21,088 bases of DNA, from the NCBI GenBank assembly GCA_031363055.1, contig JANLTP010000185.1:1-21088 (forward strand), given 5' to 3'. A program made the translations under genes and the position numbers. Origin of the DNA: JANLTP01 sp031363055 (lineage in GTDB: Bacteria > Pseudomonadota > Gammaproteobacteria > Burkholderiales > Burkholderiaceae_E). Below, in pieces: positions 7,562 to 15,616 of the stretch. How positions within the stretch are numbered: the stretch's first letter is position 1; each line of letters starts with the position of its first letter. The notes beneath the pieces were generated by a model. It worked only from the letters and a program-made list of their open reading frames with translations, was not told the origin of the DNA and did not search any database.

Positions 7562-7995
7562 GACGCCACCCCGAGCAAGTGTCGCATGACGAACGTGGTG
7601 GCAATGCCGGTGGCAAGGAACACCATGACCGCGACCAGCGAGCGGATCGACAGCCGGCCCAGGCCGCAGACGCCGTGGCCGCTGGTGCAGCCCGAACCCA
7701 TGCGCGTGCCGAAGCCAACCAACAGGCCAGAGAGCGCCAGCCAGCCGAGCGAGAAGCCGGGTCGCGCGGTGGTTACCGGACCAAACCAGGCTTGACTTAG
7801 AAAGCCTGCCGCTATCAGGCCGATCAGGAATGCCCAGCGCCAGCTTAGATCGCCTTTGCGCGGCATCAACACGCCATTGAAGATGCCTGAGATTCCGGCG
7901 ATGCGACCATGGCTCAGCAACAGCCAGACCGACGCAAGGCCGATCAGGATGCCGCCGAGCAGTGCCGGGCCGGGGGTGAAATTCACAATCGTCAC
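7558..7995 (-). CDS. YeeE/YedE-family membrane protein, first half (SoxT/PmpA-like)
   Basis: This 145-residue membrane protein has several hydrophobic helices and the hallmark GSGCTSGHGVCGLGR (C103, C110), the cysteine motif thought to relay thiosulfate or sulfane sulfur in YeeE proteins. The start is GTG 7995, with AAGGAG 9 nt upstream. It overlaps the second half by 4 nt, so the two are probably translated in a coupled way as a heteromer. Paired half-size YeeE genes next to a persulfide dioxygenase and an ArsR repressor are known from bigR/pmp operons. A role in import or export of sulfur compounds is inferred from family and context. Confidence 0.9.
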   Translation of the reverse strand: MTIVNFTPGPALLGGILIGLASVWLLLSHGRIAGISGIFNGVLMPRKGDLSWRWAFLIGLIAAGFLSQAWFGPVTTARPGFSLGWLALSGLLVGFGTRMGSGCTSGHGVCGLGRLSIRSLVAVMVFLATGIATTFVMRHLLGVAS

Positions 7996-8057
7996 AGTTG
8001 AATGCTCCTTGAGTTGAAAAAGGTAGGCGATCGCGCGCGATCAGCGGGTAATTAAAT

Positions 8058-8534
8058 TCAGGGCTCGAGGCGCCACGGCAGATCGCGAAACCGCCAGCCT
8101 TCGCGCGTATTGCGGCGGCCGTGTTCGTCCGGGTCACCTTCGAAGCCTTCGAGAATATCGAAGCTGTTTGCAAAGCCGGCCTCAACGGCGGCCTGTGCGG
8201 CCGGCTTCGAGCGTTTGGCCGAGCGACACAACATCAGCAGCACGTCGTCGGGCTGCGCAATCGCTTTCAGCTCCGCAATGAAATCCGGATTGCGCACCAG
8301 CCCGCTTTCGTTGAAACGGCTCCAGGAAACCAGATGCGAGCCGGGGATGCGCCCCACCCAGACCGATTCGGCGCGCGACCGCACATCGATCAGCTTGACC
8401 CCGGGCTCCTGCATCAGCGCGTGGGTCTCGGCGGGCGTCACTGCGCCGGCGTAACGAAACTCGCCCACCACGTTTCGTTGACGCGCGTTCGAAAGAATTG
8501 CTGCGGCAGCGACGCTCAGTCGATCAGGCTGCAT
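8058..8534 (-). CDS. cytoplasmic rhodanese-domain sulfurtransferase
   Basis: This 158-residue single rhodanese domain has the catalytic cysteine C103 in loop CRSAKRS, preceded by the substrate-side motif LIDVRSRAE (about 48-56). ATG 8534 is preferred over TTG 8549 because GGAG lies 6 nt upstream; it overlaps the persulfide-dioxygenase stop by 11 nt. There is no signal peptide, so it acts in the cytoplasm, probably passing sulfane sulfur between glutathione, thiosulfate and the neighbouring dioxygenase. The C-terminal signature GFEGD...GRR...GW...DLPW is shared with the exported rhodanese near 20.3-20.9 kb. Confidence 0.9.
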   Translation of the reverse strand: MQPDRLSVAAAAILSNARQRNVVGEFRYAGAVTPAETHALMQEPGVKLIDVRSRAESVWVGRIPGSHLVSWSRFNESGLVRNPDFIAELKAIAQPDDVLLMLCRSAKRSKPAAQAAVEAGFANSFDILEGFEGDPDEHGRRNTREGWRFRDLPWRLEP

Positions 8535-9216
8535 GACTGACTCCAGCAAGTTTGTTGGCCGGCACGGCGATATCGATCAGTTTCGGCCTCGGCAGATTCA
8601 GCGCCGCCATCAGGCTGATGAATTCATGGCGCGACTTGCCCGCAAACCGCGCGTTCAGAACTTTTTCCTCGCCGACGCAACTGACCCGTCGCCCCTTGTA
8701 GTCGTGCGCCGGATAAACCAGCGTTTCATCATCGAGCGTGAACAGTCGCGTCGTGACACTCGTATAAAGTTGATCGGCGTCGCCGCTCTGAAAGTCGGTC
8801 CGGCCGCAGCCGCCGATCAGCAGTGCGTCACCGGTGAACAGCCGGTCCAGCCATTTAAAGCTCAGGCTGCCTGGCGTATGCCCCGGTGTCGCAATGATCT
8901 GCACCGTATGCGAACCGAAATTTATCGTATCGCCGCCGACCAATTGACGGTCATAGCCTGGCGCCTCGCAGGCCATGCCGACCGCCGAGCGCGCGCTGGT
9001 TAGCGCTTTCAGTGCCGCAGCGCCGGTGACGTGATCGGCATGCACGTGCGTATCGAGTGTCCAGCGCAGTTTCAGGCCGTGTGCCTCCAGCGCGGCCAGA
9101 TCGCGCGCCAATTGCTCGACTACCGGATCGATGATGACGGCCTCGCGACGGGTCGAATCGCCGAGAATGTAGGTCAGGGTCGAGGAGACGGGGTCGAACA
9201 ATTGCTTGAAGATCAT
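8524..9216 (-). CDS. persulfide dioxygenase, ETHE1/Blh-type metallo-beta-lactamase fold
   Basis: This 230-residue protein has THVHADH (56-62), H113 in TPGHTPGS, D130 in FTGDALL, GCGRTDFQ and H171 in YPAHDYKG, the metal-ligand set and pattern of ETHE1-type persulfide dioxygenases. The family uses Fe(II) and O2 to oxidise glutathione persulfide to sulfite and glutathione. ATG 9216 has AAGGA about 7 nt upstream and overlaps the SulP stop in ATGA. Its place before a rhodanese and YeeE pair matches Blh in bigR operons. It probably handles persulfide that leaks into the cytoplasm during sulfur oxidation. Confidence 0.93.
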   Translation of the reverse strand: MIFKQLFDPVSSTLTYILGDSTRREAVIIDPVVEQLARDLAALEAHGLKLRWTLDTHVHADHVTGAAALKALTSARSAVGMACEAPGYDRQLVGGDTINFGSHTVQIIATPGHTPGSLSFKWLDRLFTGDALLIGGCGRTDFQSGDADQLYTSVTTRLFTLDDETLVYPAHDYKGRRVSCVGEEKVLNARFAGKSRHEFISLMAALNLPRPKLIDIAVPANKLAGVSHAA

Positions 9217-10895
9217 GTTGTTTCCTTACTTGGATCGAGCGTCATTGGAATCGACGCAACCGGCGCTGTGCGCGCCAGTTGCGTCACCGCCGCATTGATG
9301 TTCAGAAAGCGCCCGCCGGCACCGAGTCGCGGCAGTTGCTCGGCGCGAACCAGGCGATCGGTGACCGGCCCGCGCAGTTCGGCCCAGTGCAGCCCGATCG
9401 ATTTGCGCGACAACTCAAGCGCCAGCACTTCGATCGCTTCGAGCGCGGTCGCATCGACCGAGTGAATGCCACCGGCGTCGATGACGACATGTTCTGTCGC
9501 CGGCCGCTCGACGATCGCACTCGCCAGCCATTGGCTGATGAACGAAGCGTTGGCCGAAGACCAGGCACCATCGATGCGCACCAGCAACAACTGCGGCCAA
9601 GTCTCGGTCGCGTGCCGCTCGATATTCCTGAAGTGATCGGTGCCTGGTATTCGCCCGAGCGTCGCAATGTGCGGTGCCCGTGCCTTCCAGATCGGCCAAA
9701 GCAGCGACAGTGCCAACCCGGACAGCAGCCCAACTTCGATATCGACGAACGCAGTCGTTACTGCGGTCAGGCCGAAGACGAAGGCTTCGGCACGATCGAA
9801 TTGCCAAAGCCGGTGCGGCTCGCGCCAATCGATCAGCTTGACGACGCCGGCAATGATCACTGCGGCCAGCGCGGCGCGCGGCATGCGGGCAATTTGCGTG
9901 GCGAACAACGTGGTCGCGACGACCAGTAACAATACGGTGACGATCGTTGCCATTTGCGAGCGCGCACCCGCATCAGCGTTGACCGCCGTGCGAGAAAAGC
10001 CGCCGGCCACCGGCATCGTGCCGCTGAACGCTGCCGCCAGGTTGGCGCCGCCGAGCGCAATCAGTTCCCGGTTCGCATCGATCTTCTCGCCGACTCGCGC
10101 GGCGAATACCTTGGCGATTGCGGCGCTCTCGACATAGGCGATCAGGCCGATCAGAGCGGCCGCCGGTGCCAGATCGCGCGCCAGTCCCCAACTGACATCC
10201 AGACGCCAGCCGGCACTGCCTGGCCAGGCCGAAGCGATTCGGCCGGTCACCGGCACACCGGCATCAATATCGAGATGGCCGATCGCCACCACCAGTGTCG
10301 CGATCACCACCGCGACCAGCGGCGCGGCGCGCCCGAGCAACTTCATTGTCGTGAAACGCGCCGATAGCCATTGCATGCCAAACAACAACGCCAGGCTGCC
10401 GATGCCGATCGCCGCAATCAGCGGGGTGATCGAGAAACCGCCCTTCGGTACGCCGAGCAACGACGGCAGTTGCGAAAAGATGATCAACAGCGCCGCGCCA
10501 CTGGTGAATCCATGCAGCACCGGACTTGAAATGAAGTTGATCAACGCGCCGGCACGTAACAAGCCGGCCGCGAAGAACAGTGCCGCGACCAGCAGCGCCA
10601 AGGTCGCCGCCGCGTCGATACGCGCCCCCTCGCCATCGATGCTGGCCAGCGCCGACGCGACCATCAGGGCCGCCACCGACACCGGGCCCACCGCGAGTAC
10701 GCGACTCGCGCCAATCAGCGCATAGACCAGCGGCGGCAACACGCTTGCATACAGACCGACTTGCGGCGGCAGTCCCGCCAGTGCCGCGAAGGCTAGTGCC
10801 TGCGGCATCAGCACGGCGGCCGTCAGCACGCCGGCGATCAAATCGGCGACGGCATCGGTGCGGCGGTAGTCGCGAAGCTGCGACAGTAGGCTCAT
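9213..10895 (-). CDS. SulP-family anion transporter with STAS domain
   Basis: This 560-residue inner-membrane protein begins with the SulP hallmark region (ADLIAGVLTAAVLMPQALAF, GLYASVLPPLVYALIGASR). It has about a dozen hydrophobic segments and ends in a STAS domain (about 430-545, with VVIDAGGIHSVDATALEAIE). SulP proteins carry sulfate, bicarbonate or dicarboxylates, usually as symporters. Lying between the dsrE-like gene and the persulfide dioxygenase, and coupled to the latter by ATGA, it may move sulfate or sulfite made by the pathway, but the substrate and direction cannot be read from sequence. Confidence 0.93.
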   Translation of the reverse strand: MSLLSQLRDYRRTDAVADLIAGVLTAAVLMPQALAFAALAGLPPQVGLYASVLPPLVYALIGASRVLAVGPVSVAALMVASALASIDGEGARIDAAATLALLVAALFFAAGLLRAGALINFISSPVLHGFTSGAALLIIFSQLPSLLGVPKGGFSITPLIAAIGIGSLALLFGMQWLSARFTTMKLLGRAAPLVAVVIATLVVAIGHLDIDAGVPVTGRIASAWPGSAGWRLDVSWGLARDLAPAAALIGLIAYVESAAIAKVFAARVGEKIDANRELIALGGANLAAAFSGTMPVAGGFSRTAVNADAGARSQMATIVTVLLLVVATTLFATQIARMPRAALAAVIIAGVVKLIDWREPHRLWQFDRAEAFVFGLTAVTTAFVDIEVGLLSGLALSLLWPIWKARAPHIATLGRIPGTDHFRNIERHATETWPQLLLVRIDGAWSSANASFISQWLASAIVERPATEHVVIDAGGIHSVDATALEAIEVLALELSRKSIGLHWAELRGPVTDRLVRAEQLPRLGAGGRFLNINAAVTQLARTAPVASIPMTLDPSKETT

Positions 10896-10965
10896 GGCAA
10901 TTAAATTGGCGGTGACTACAAAAAGCGAATTGACCGACCAGCTGGCCGCTGATCGTCACACTGGC

Positions 10966-11379
10966 TCAGGGCTTGATATAGGAGAAGCCCTGCGTCTGCA
11001 GTTTCGAAAGGCGCACCACGCCGGACGGTGTGTAACTCGCCTCCGGAATAAACTGCTCCTTCTTCAGGTTGCGATTCTTCAGCGTGATTTCACAGACCTC
11101 GAACTTCACACCGCGCCGCACGAGTTCTTCGATCGCGATTGCGTAGGGATTGCCATTGCGATCCTTGGCGTCAAGCATCAGATAGTCGACGCCCTGGGCA
11201 TGCGCGACGACCGTGATCTGGGCAGTCGGATCGATATCGAGGTGATTCTTCAGGTTGCGCAACGCGCCGAGCGCCTGGCTCGCCGTGTCGTTCAGATGGT
11301 AGGCAACCTTGTCCTGCGCCTGCGTCAAGCTGGCCGCAGCACTGAAAACCAATGCACCGACTAATTTCTTTATGTCCAT
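10966..11379 (-). CDS. exported DsrE-family protein
   Basis: This 137-residue protein has a Sec-type signal (MDIKKLVGALVFSAAASLTQ, cut near AQA/Q). The mature DsrE-like alpha/beta fold includes ITVVAHAQGVDYLM and IEELVRRGVKFEVCEITLKN. One cysteine remains, C96, at the place where many DsrE/TusD-type proteins carry the sulfur-binding cysteine. ATG 11379 has AGGAG 9 nt upstream. It follows soxB by about 90 nt. A periplasmic sulfur-carrier or scaffold role beside the Sox complex is inferred; most characterised DsrE proteins are cytoplasmic. Confidence 0.88.
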   Translation of the reverse strand: MDIKKLVGALVFSAAASLTQAQDKVAYHLNDTASQALGALRNLKNHLDIDPTAQITVVAHAQGVDYLMLDAKDRNGNPYAIAIEELVRRGVKFEVCEITLKNRNLKKEQFIPEASYTPSGVVRLSKLQTQGFSYIKP

Positions 11380-11472
11380 GTTCTAAATCTCCTGTGACGG
11401 TTGTTCTGTCGTGGTAGTCCAATGGCCGTCATGCATCGACCGTAGTGTTGCTGCCATCGATTGGTCTTTGTT

Positions 11473-13203
11473 TCAAGTCGCAATGCCGGGATTACCGACA
11501 ACCCCGATCATGCGTGGCGTGTTGACCGCACGCGGCGCGATCGACTGCTTGTTTTTGAGCCATCCTTCGAGTACGTCCCAGACCATCTTGTTGCCGGCCT
11601 TGCTCGCGGCCTCGGCGACCGGCGCCCAGCCGGCAACCTTGTAGTTCTTGTTGGCATCGATCGGCGCGCCCTTCAGACGCATGTCCTGGATTCGCGCTCC
11701 CATCTTTTCGCCGGGTGCGCACGCGTAGGTCAAGCCACCGATGCGCACCATGTCGCCACCCTGCTGGTAGTACGGATCGGGGTTGAACAGGTTGTCGCAG
11801 ACGTCCTCGAGCACGGTCTTGATCGTTTCGCCGCTCATCTCGCTCACGGTCGCATACGAGTAGGTCGTGGCGACCTGATCCATCATGAGTTCTCGGGTGA
11901 TGGCCTGCCCCGGCAATAGCGAAGTACCCCAGCGAAAGCCGGGGGAAAACGCGATCTCGGCACCTTGCACGTCCATCAGCGCATCGATGATCAACTGATC
12001 CCAACTGCCGTTGAAGTTGCCGCGCCGATACAGCATGCCTTCGGAGACCGCCAGCTTCTCGCCAAGTTTCGACTCATAGGGCGCACGGATCTTGCCGATC
12101 AGCGCCTGCATTTGCGGATCGGCTTTGAGCACGTTCGAGAATACCGGCAACAGCTTGTAGCGCCAGTCGACGAGCTTGCCCGCCTTGACCTCGAGATCGA
12201 GCACGCCGAGGAACTTGCCATTGCTGCCGGCATTGGTCACCAGCGTCTGGCCGCCAGCATTCTTGACGATCAGGGGCGCTGGCACGCCGTCGTGTGTGTG
12301 GCCACCGAGAATTGCATCGATACCGCGTACCCGCGAGGCGAGCTTGACGTCGACGTCCATGCCATTGTGCGAGAGCAGCACGACCAGTTGCGCACCTTTG
12401 CTGCGCGCCTCGCTGACACGCGCCTGCAGCAATTCCTCCTGGATGCCGAACGTCCAATCGGCAACGAAGTACTGCGGATTGGCGATCGGCGTGTACGGAA
12501 ATGCTTGGCCAATAATGGCGCACGAGGTGCCGTTGATGTCGCGCAGCACATAGGGCTTGAAGACCGGATCCTCGAAGTCCTTGGTGCGAACGTTCTGCGC
12601 AACGAACTCGATCGAGCCTTTGAAGTCCTGCTCGACAATCTGCTTTATGCGGTCCTGGCCGTAGGTGAAATCCCAATGGCCGGTCATTATGTCGACGCCG
12701 AGCAGTTTGCAGGCATCGACCATGTCCTGACCCTTGGTCCAAAGTGCAGTCGCCGAGCCTTGCCAGGTATCGCCGCCATCAAGCAGCAACGCGCCAGGCC
12801 GACTCGATTTCAGCGACTTGACCAGCGTCGCCAAATGCGCGAAGCCGCCGACCGCGCCGTACTGGCGCGCGGCCTTTTCGAAGTCGAGATAGGTGTACGC
12901 GTACGCCAGCGGCGAGCCGGCCTGCACGCCGATCTGCTTGAGCAGATGCTCGCCGACCAGATGCGGCAGCCGCCCCTGCATGTCGCCGACGCCCAGATTG
13001 ACACTGGGCTCCCGGAAATAGCTCGGCAGCAACTGCGCATGGCAGTCGGTCATGTGCAGCAGCGACACCTGCCCGAACCGCGGCACGTCATACAGGCCTT
13101 GCTGACTGGTCTGCGCATCGGACTCGGCATACTTGCCGAGCGCCATACCGGCCGCCGAAGCGAAACCGAGCGTGCGCAGAAACTCGCGCTTCGAAATATT
13201 CAT
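11473..13203 (-). CDS. soxB: SoxB, sulfate thiol esterase / thiosulfohydrolase
   Basis: This 576-residue periplasmic enzyme hydrolyses the terminal sulfone from SoxY-bound thiosulfate and releases sulfate. It belongs to the 5'-nucleotidase-like metallophosphoesterase family. Metal-site motifs in order: LLHMTDCHAQL (48-58), GGDTWQGSA (143-151), GHWDFTYG (175-182), LSHNGMDVD (277-285) and GGHTHDGVP (300-308). The N-terminus SKREFLRTLG is a Tat-like signal in which the first arginine of the pair is replaced by lysine. The open frame extends to 13335, but ATG 13203 lies 2 nt after the soxX stop and places the signal correctly. The length matches other SoxB proteins. Confidence 0.96.
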   Translation of the reverse strand: MNISKREFLRTLGFASAAGMALGKYAESDAQTSQQGLYDVPRFGQVSLLHMTDCHAQLLPSYFREPSVNLGVGDMQGRLPHLVGEHLLKQIGVQAGSPLAYAYTYLDFEKAARQYGAVGGFAHLATLVKSLKSSRPGALLLDGGDTWQGSATALWTKGQDMVDACKLLGVDIMTGHWDFTYGQDRIKQIVEQDFKGSIEFVAQNVRTKDFEDPVFKPYVLRDINGTSCAIIGQAFPYTPIANPQYFVADWTFGIQEELLQARVSEARSKGAQLVVLLSHNGMDVDVKLASRVRGIDAILGGHTHDGVPAPLIVKNAGGQTLVTNAGSNGKFLGVLDLEVKAGKLVDWRYKLLPVFSNVLKADPQMQALIGKIRAPYESKLGEKLAVSEGMLYRRGNFNGSWDQLIIDALMDVQGAEIAFSPGFRWGTSLLPGQAITRELMMDQVATTYSYATVSEMSGETIKTVLEDVCDNLFNPDPYYQQGGDMVRIGGLTYACAPGEKMGARIQDMRLKGAPIDANKNYKVAGWAPVAEAASKAGNKMVWDVLEGWLKNKQSIAPRAVNTPRMIGVVGNPGIAT

Positions 13204-13205
13204 GG

Positions 13206-13856
13206 CTACCGGTTGACCGGAGAAGCGGGATCGAGCAGCAGCGCCATCAGATGCCGGACCTGCGCTTCGCCGAGCACACCGGCATGTCCGAGACGGGGCA
13301 TACCCGAGCAGGCGTTGTAGGCCTTGGCGTTCCATATCTTGCCCCAGGTGTACTCGACCATCGGCTTGGCGGCGGCGCTGTTCGGATCGGTCACGCCGCG
13401 AATCTTGCCGTACTGATAGAGACTCGGACCGATCGTGCCGTACGAGATCTCTTCAGCCGAAATACGGTGGCAGTTGTAGCAGTTACCGCCATTGGCCTTC
13501 GGGTCCGAATCGGTCCAGGTCAGACCGCGACCGTTTTGCGCGAGCTTCTCGCCCTCGCGCCAGTCGCCGACAAATTTACCGTCGCTCGGCCACTTGATAG
13601 TCTTCAAGTTCGCTGCCTCGATCGCATTCGCACGCGCCTGCGGCAGTGGCTGCGTGGCGGCCAGCGAGCACTCGCGATTCGATTCGTCCTGGTTCAGCCG
13701 ATCGGTCGTGGCGATACCTTGATCCCGAAACGACGATTTCATCATTTGCTCGGTCAACGCATCGTAGTTGCTGATGCCGACCGAGGCGCAACCGGCGACG
13801 CCGACCAGCAGCAAGCCGCCCAGCAGACGTGACTTCTTGAACATGGAAAAATTCAT
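13206..13856 (-). CDS. soxX: SoxX, monoheme cytochrome c subunit of SoxAX, with lipoprotein signal
   Basis: This 216-residue c-type cytochrome has one haem site CYNCH (C126, C129, H130) and distal ligand M186 in SGMPRLGH. With SoxA it forms the enzyme that joins thiosulfate oxidatively to the SoxY cysteine. The N-terminus SRLLGGLLLVGVAGC ends in a lipobox-like GVAGC (C23), so the protein may be membrane-anchored. It is longer than the smallest SoxX proteins because of a stretch of about 100 residues before the haem; C63 and C183 might form a disulfide. It starts 12 nt after soxA and ends 2 nt before soxB. Confidence 0.95.
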   Translation of the reverse strand: MNFSMFKKSRLLGGLLLVGVAGCASVGISNYDALTEQMMKSSFRDQGIATTDRLNQDESNRECSLAATQPLPQARANAIEAANLKTIKWPSDGKFVGDWREGEKLAQNGRGLTWTDSDPKANGGNCYNCHRISAEEISYGTIGPSLYQYGKIRGVTDPNSAAAKPMVEYTWGKIWNAKAYNACSGMPRLGHAGVLGEAQVRHLMALLLDPASPVNR

Positions 13857-13868
13857 CTTGGCCCCTGC

Positions 13869-14669
13869 CTATCGCTTGAGCGACGGTGCGATCGATTTCG
13901 CGCCCGCTGCATTCACACCCATGAAGACCGACAACGCCACGGTGGCATCCGAGGCATAGGCCGGAAACGGAAAGCGCTGCTGGCGAAAGCAGTCGTTAAT
14001 TCGCCGTTGCATGCCCCAGAGCTCGCCAGAGGACACGCGATACGCTGGCCAGGCAGCGAAGCCGACACCGTCGCCGGGATTTTTGGTCAGCTCGGGCAAG
14101 TCCTGCAGTCGGATCCGCTTGCCGGCCTCGGAGTGGCACGATGCGCACGAAAAATCATAAGGACCGGCGCGATAAAAGAATGCCCGCTTGCCGAGCTCGT
14201 ACATCTTCTTTTCTTCACCGTGCGCCTGCGGCAAGTTGAATTTTTGACCCTTCGACTCGGCTGCGATGAACGCAACCAGTGACTCGATGGTCTTCTGCTC
14301 GTCAGTACCGAACGCAGTCTTGGCAATGGTCGCGGCCGAGAACCCCTGCAGCGTTTCCATACAACTCAACAGCCGCGATTCGAGATCCTGCACACGACCG
14401 GTATCGGCGAAATAGCGTGGCAATTCCACAAACGCGCCATTCACGACGCCGGCGCCCTTGCCGAGATCGCAACGCTCCAGTGATGCAGCCTTCGGGCCTC
14501 GCTTCTGTTTCCAGAGAATCTCACCCTTGGCTTCAAAGAGTTCGGCCGGGTTGCCGTCGGCGAGCATGCGCCGATATTCCTCGATGCCGTCGGCAGCCGA
14601 TTTGGGCTGCGCCATCGCGGTGCTGGCGATAAGGCCAAGCACGACTGGCCATGCATTGCGAATGCTCAT
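13869..14669 (-). CDS. soxA: SoxA, thiosulfate-binding cytochrome c subunit
   Basis: This 266-residue exported protein has signal peptide MSIRNAWPVVLGLIASTAMA. One haem motif is present, CASCH (C175, C178, H179). The site of the second, N-terminal haem found in some SoxA proteins has only C67 and C103, likely a disulfide, so this is the monohaem type. C227 in INDCFRQQRFP is the conserved cysteine ligand of the active haem, which becomes a persulfide in characterised SoxA. It partners with the adjacent soxX and lies 57 nt after soxZ. Confidence 0.96.
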   Translation of the reverse strand: MSIRNAWPVVLGLIASTAMAQPKSAADGIEEYRRMLADGNPAELFEAKGEILWKQKRGPKAASLERCDLGKGAGVVNGAFVELPRYFADTGRVQDLESRLLSCMETLQGFSAATIAKTAFGTDEQKTIESLVAFIAAESKGQKFNLPQAHGEEKKMYELGKRAFFYRAGPYDFSCASCHSEAGKRIRLQDLPELTKNPGDGVGFAAWPAYRVSSGELWGMQRRINDCFRQQRFPFPAYASDATVALSVFMGVNAAGAKSIAPSLKR

Positions 14670-14726
14670 GTAGTCTCCAACCCTCTAAAGCTTCGTTGTT
14701 CTTCGTCACGCCGGGGCGCGCGTTGC

Positions 14727-15038
14727 TCAGGAAACGACCGCTTCGTCGGTCCGCGTCTCGCCCTTGTTGTCCTTCCAGGTGATTTCGATCTTGTCGCCGG
14801 CCTTCGCGCCCTTGACAACGAACTGCAGGAATGGATTCTTCGAAATCGCCGGTCCCCACTGCGCGGTCATGACCGACTTGCCATTGTGTTTGGCCATGAC
14901 TTCCTGAATGAACCAGGCCGGTACGGTCTTGCCTGCCGCATCCTTGCGCTGACCCGTTTCCATCTCATGGTTCATCAGCACCCGAACCGTTGCCTTGTCG
15001 CCCGCTACTTGTGCGCGAATGCGCATTGGATCTGCCAT
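14727..15038 (-). CDS. soxZ: SoxZ, sulfur-carrier complex subunit
   Basis: This 103-residue protein has the SoxZ fold pattern: MRIRAQVAGDKATVRVLMNH, METGQRKDAAGKTVPAWFI, and NPFLQFVVKGAKAGDKIEIT. It has no signal peptide of its own, as is usual, because it is carried to the periplasm with the Tat-exported SoxY. ATG 15038 has GGAG 7 nt upstream. It forms the SoxYZ heterodimer on which sulfur intermediates are bound during thiosulfate oxidation. Confidence 0.96.
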   Translation of the reverse strand: MADPMRIRAQVAGDKATVRVLMNHEMETGQRKDAAGKTVPAWFIQEVMAKHNGKSVMTAQWGPAISKNPFLQFVVKGAKAGDKIEITWKDNKGETRTDEAVVS

Positions 15039-15098
15039 TTTGATACTCCGTTAATTGATTCCGACTGTTGAATTTTTTTCGCCGTGGACTGGCACGAC

Positions 15099-15566
15099 TC
15101 AACCGCCGCAGCCGCCCAGAGTGACCTTGACTTCCTTGGTGGCGAAGTAGGTCTTGCCATCGTTCATGACCGCGACCGCATAGACATTCGAGGACTGGCC
15201 CATCTTGGCGCGGGTCGAAATTGACGGTTCGACACCATCGGTCAGATCGAATATCGCGGTCAGTATCGACGGATTTTTTTCGACCAGGATCAGCAAGCGC
15301 TTGACGCCGGTCAGCGTCGTTGCCGCGCCGAGCGGCACGACAGCACCATTTTCGGCGATGTCCGGCGCTTGCAAGTTGATTTCCTTGCTTTCGACCGGAG
15401 CAGCGATGCCCAGTGCCTTGGTCAGCTCAGCCATCGATTTCGTTTCGAATGCGACTTTCGCATAGGCGGCATCTTGCCCGACAGCGACGGCCGGCCAGAC
15501 ACCGGTCAGCATCATCAGCGAAGCCACCGCCGAGCTGTGCTTTAACATCTTTCTACGAGCGTTCAT
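15099..15566 (-). CDS. soxY: SoxY, covalent sulfur carrier
   Basis: This 155-residue protein has a Tat-type signal (MNARRKMLKHSSAVASLMML) and the diagnostic C-terminal swinging arm GGCGG, where C153 carries the sulfur substrate. ATG 15566 has AAGGAG 8 nt upstream; the open frame reaches 15707 but would overlap soxD and displace the signal. It pairs with the next gene, soxZ. The spacing is about 50 nt after soxD and 60 nt before soxZ. Confidence 0.97.
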   Translation of the reverse strand: MNARRKMLKHSSAVASLMMLTGVWPAVAVGQDAAYAKVAFETKSMAELTKALGIAAPVESKEINLQAPDIAENGAVVPLGAATTLTGVKRLLILVEKNPSILTAIFDLTDGVEPSISTRAKMGQSSNVYAVAVMNDGKTYFATKEVKVTLGGCGG

Positions 15567-15616
15567 CGAAAAACTCCTTGTCCGATTTGATCCAACTCTA
15601 AAAATCCAAGAGCCAT

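Noticed and set aside
7562..8185. upstream extension of the second YeeE gene
   Set aside because: It overlaps the first YeeE half and the rhodanese gene in another frame; GTG at 7561 in a GTGA overlap is the natural start.
11965..13320. 451-codon plus-strand open frame
   Set aside because: It is antisense to soxB, whose motifs are unambiguous; a high-G+C shadow frame with no recognisable domain.
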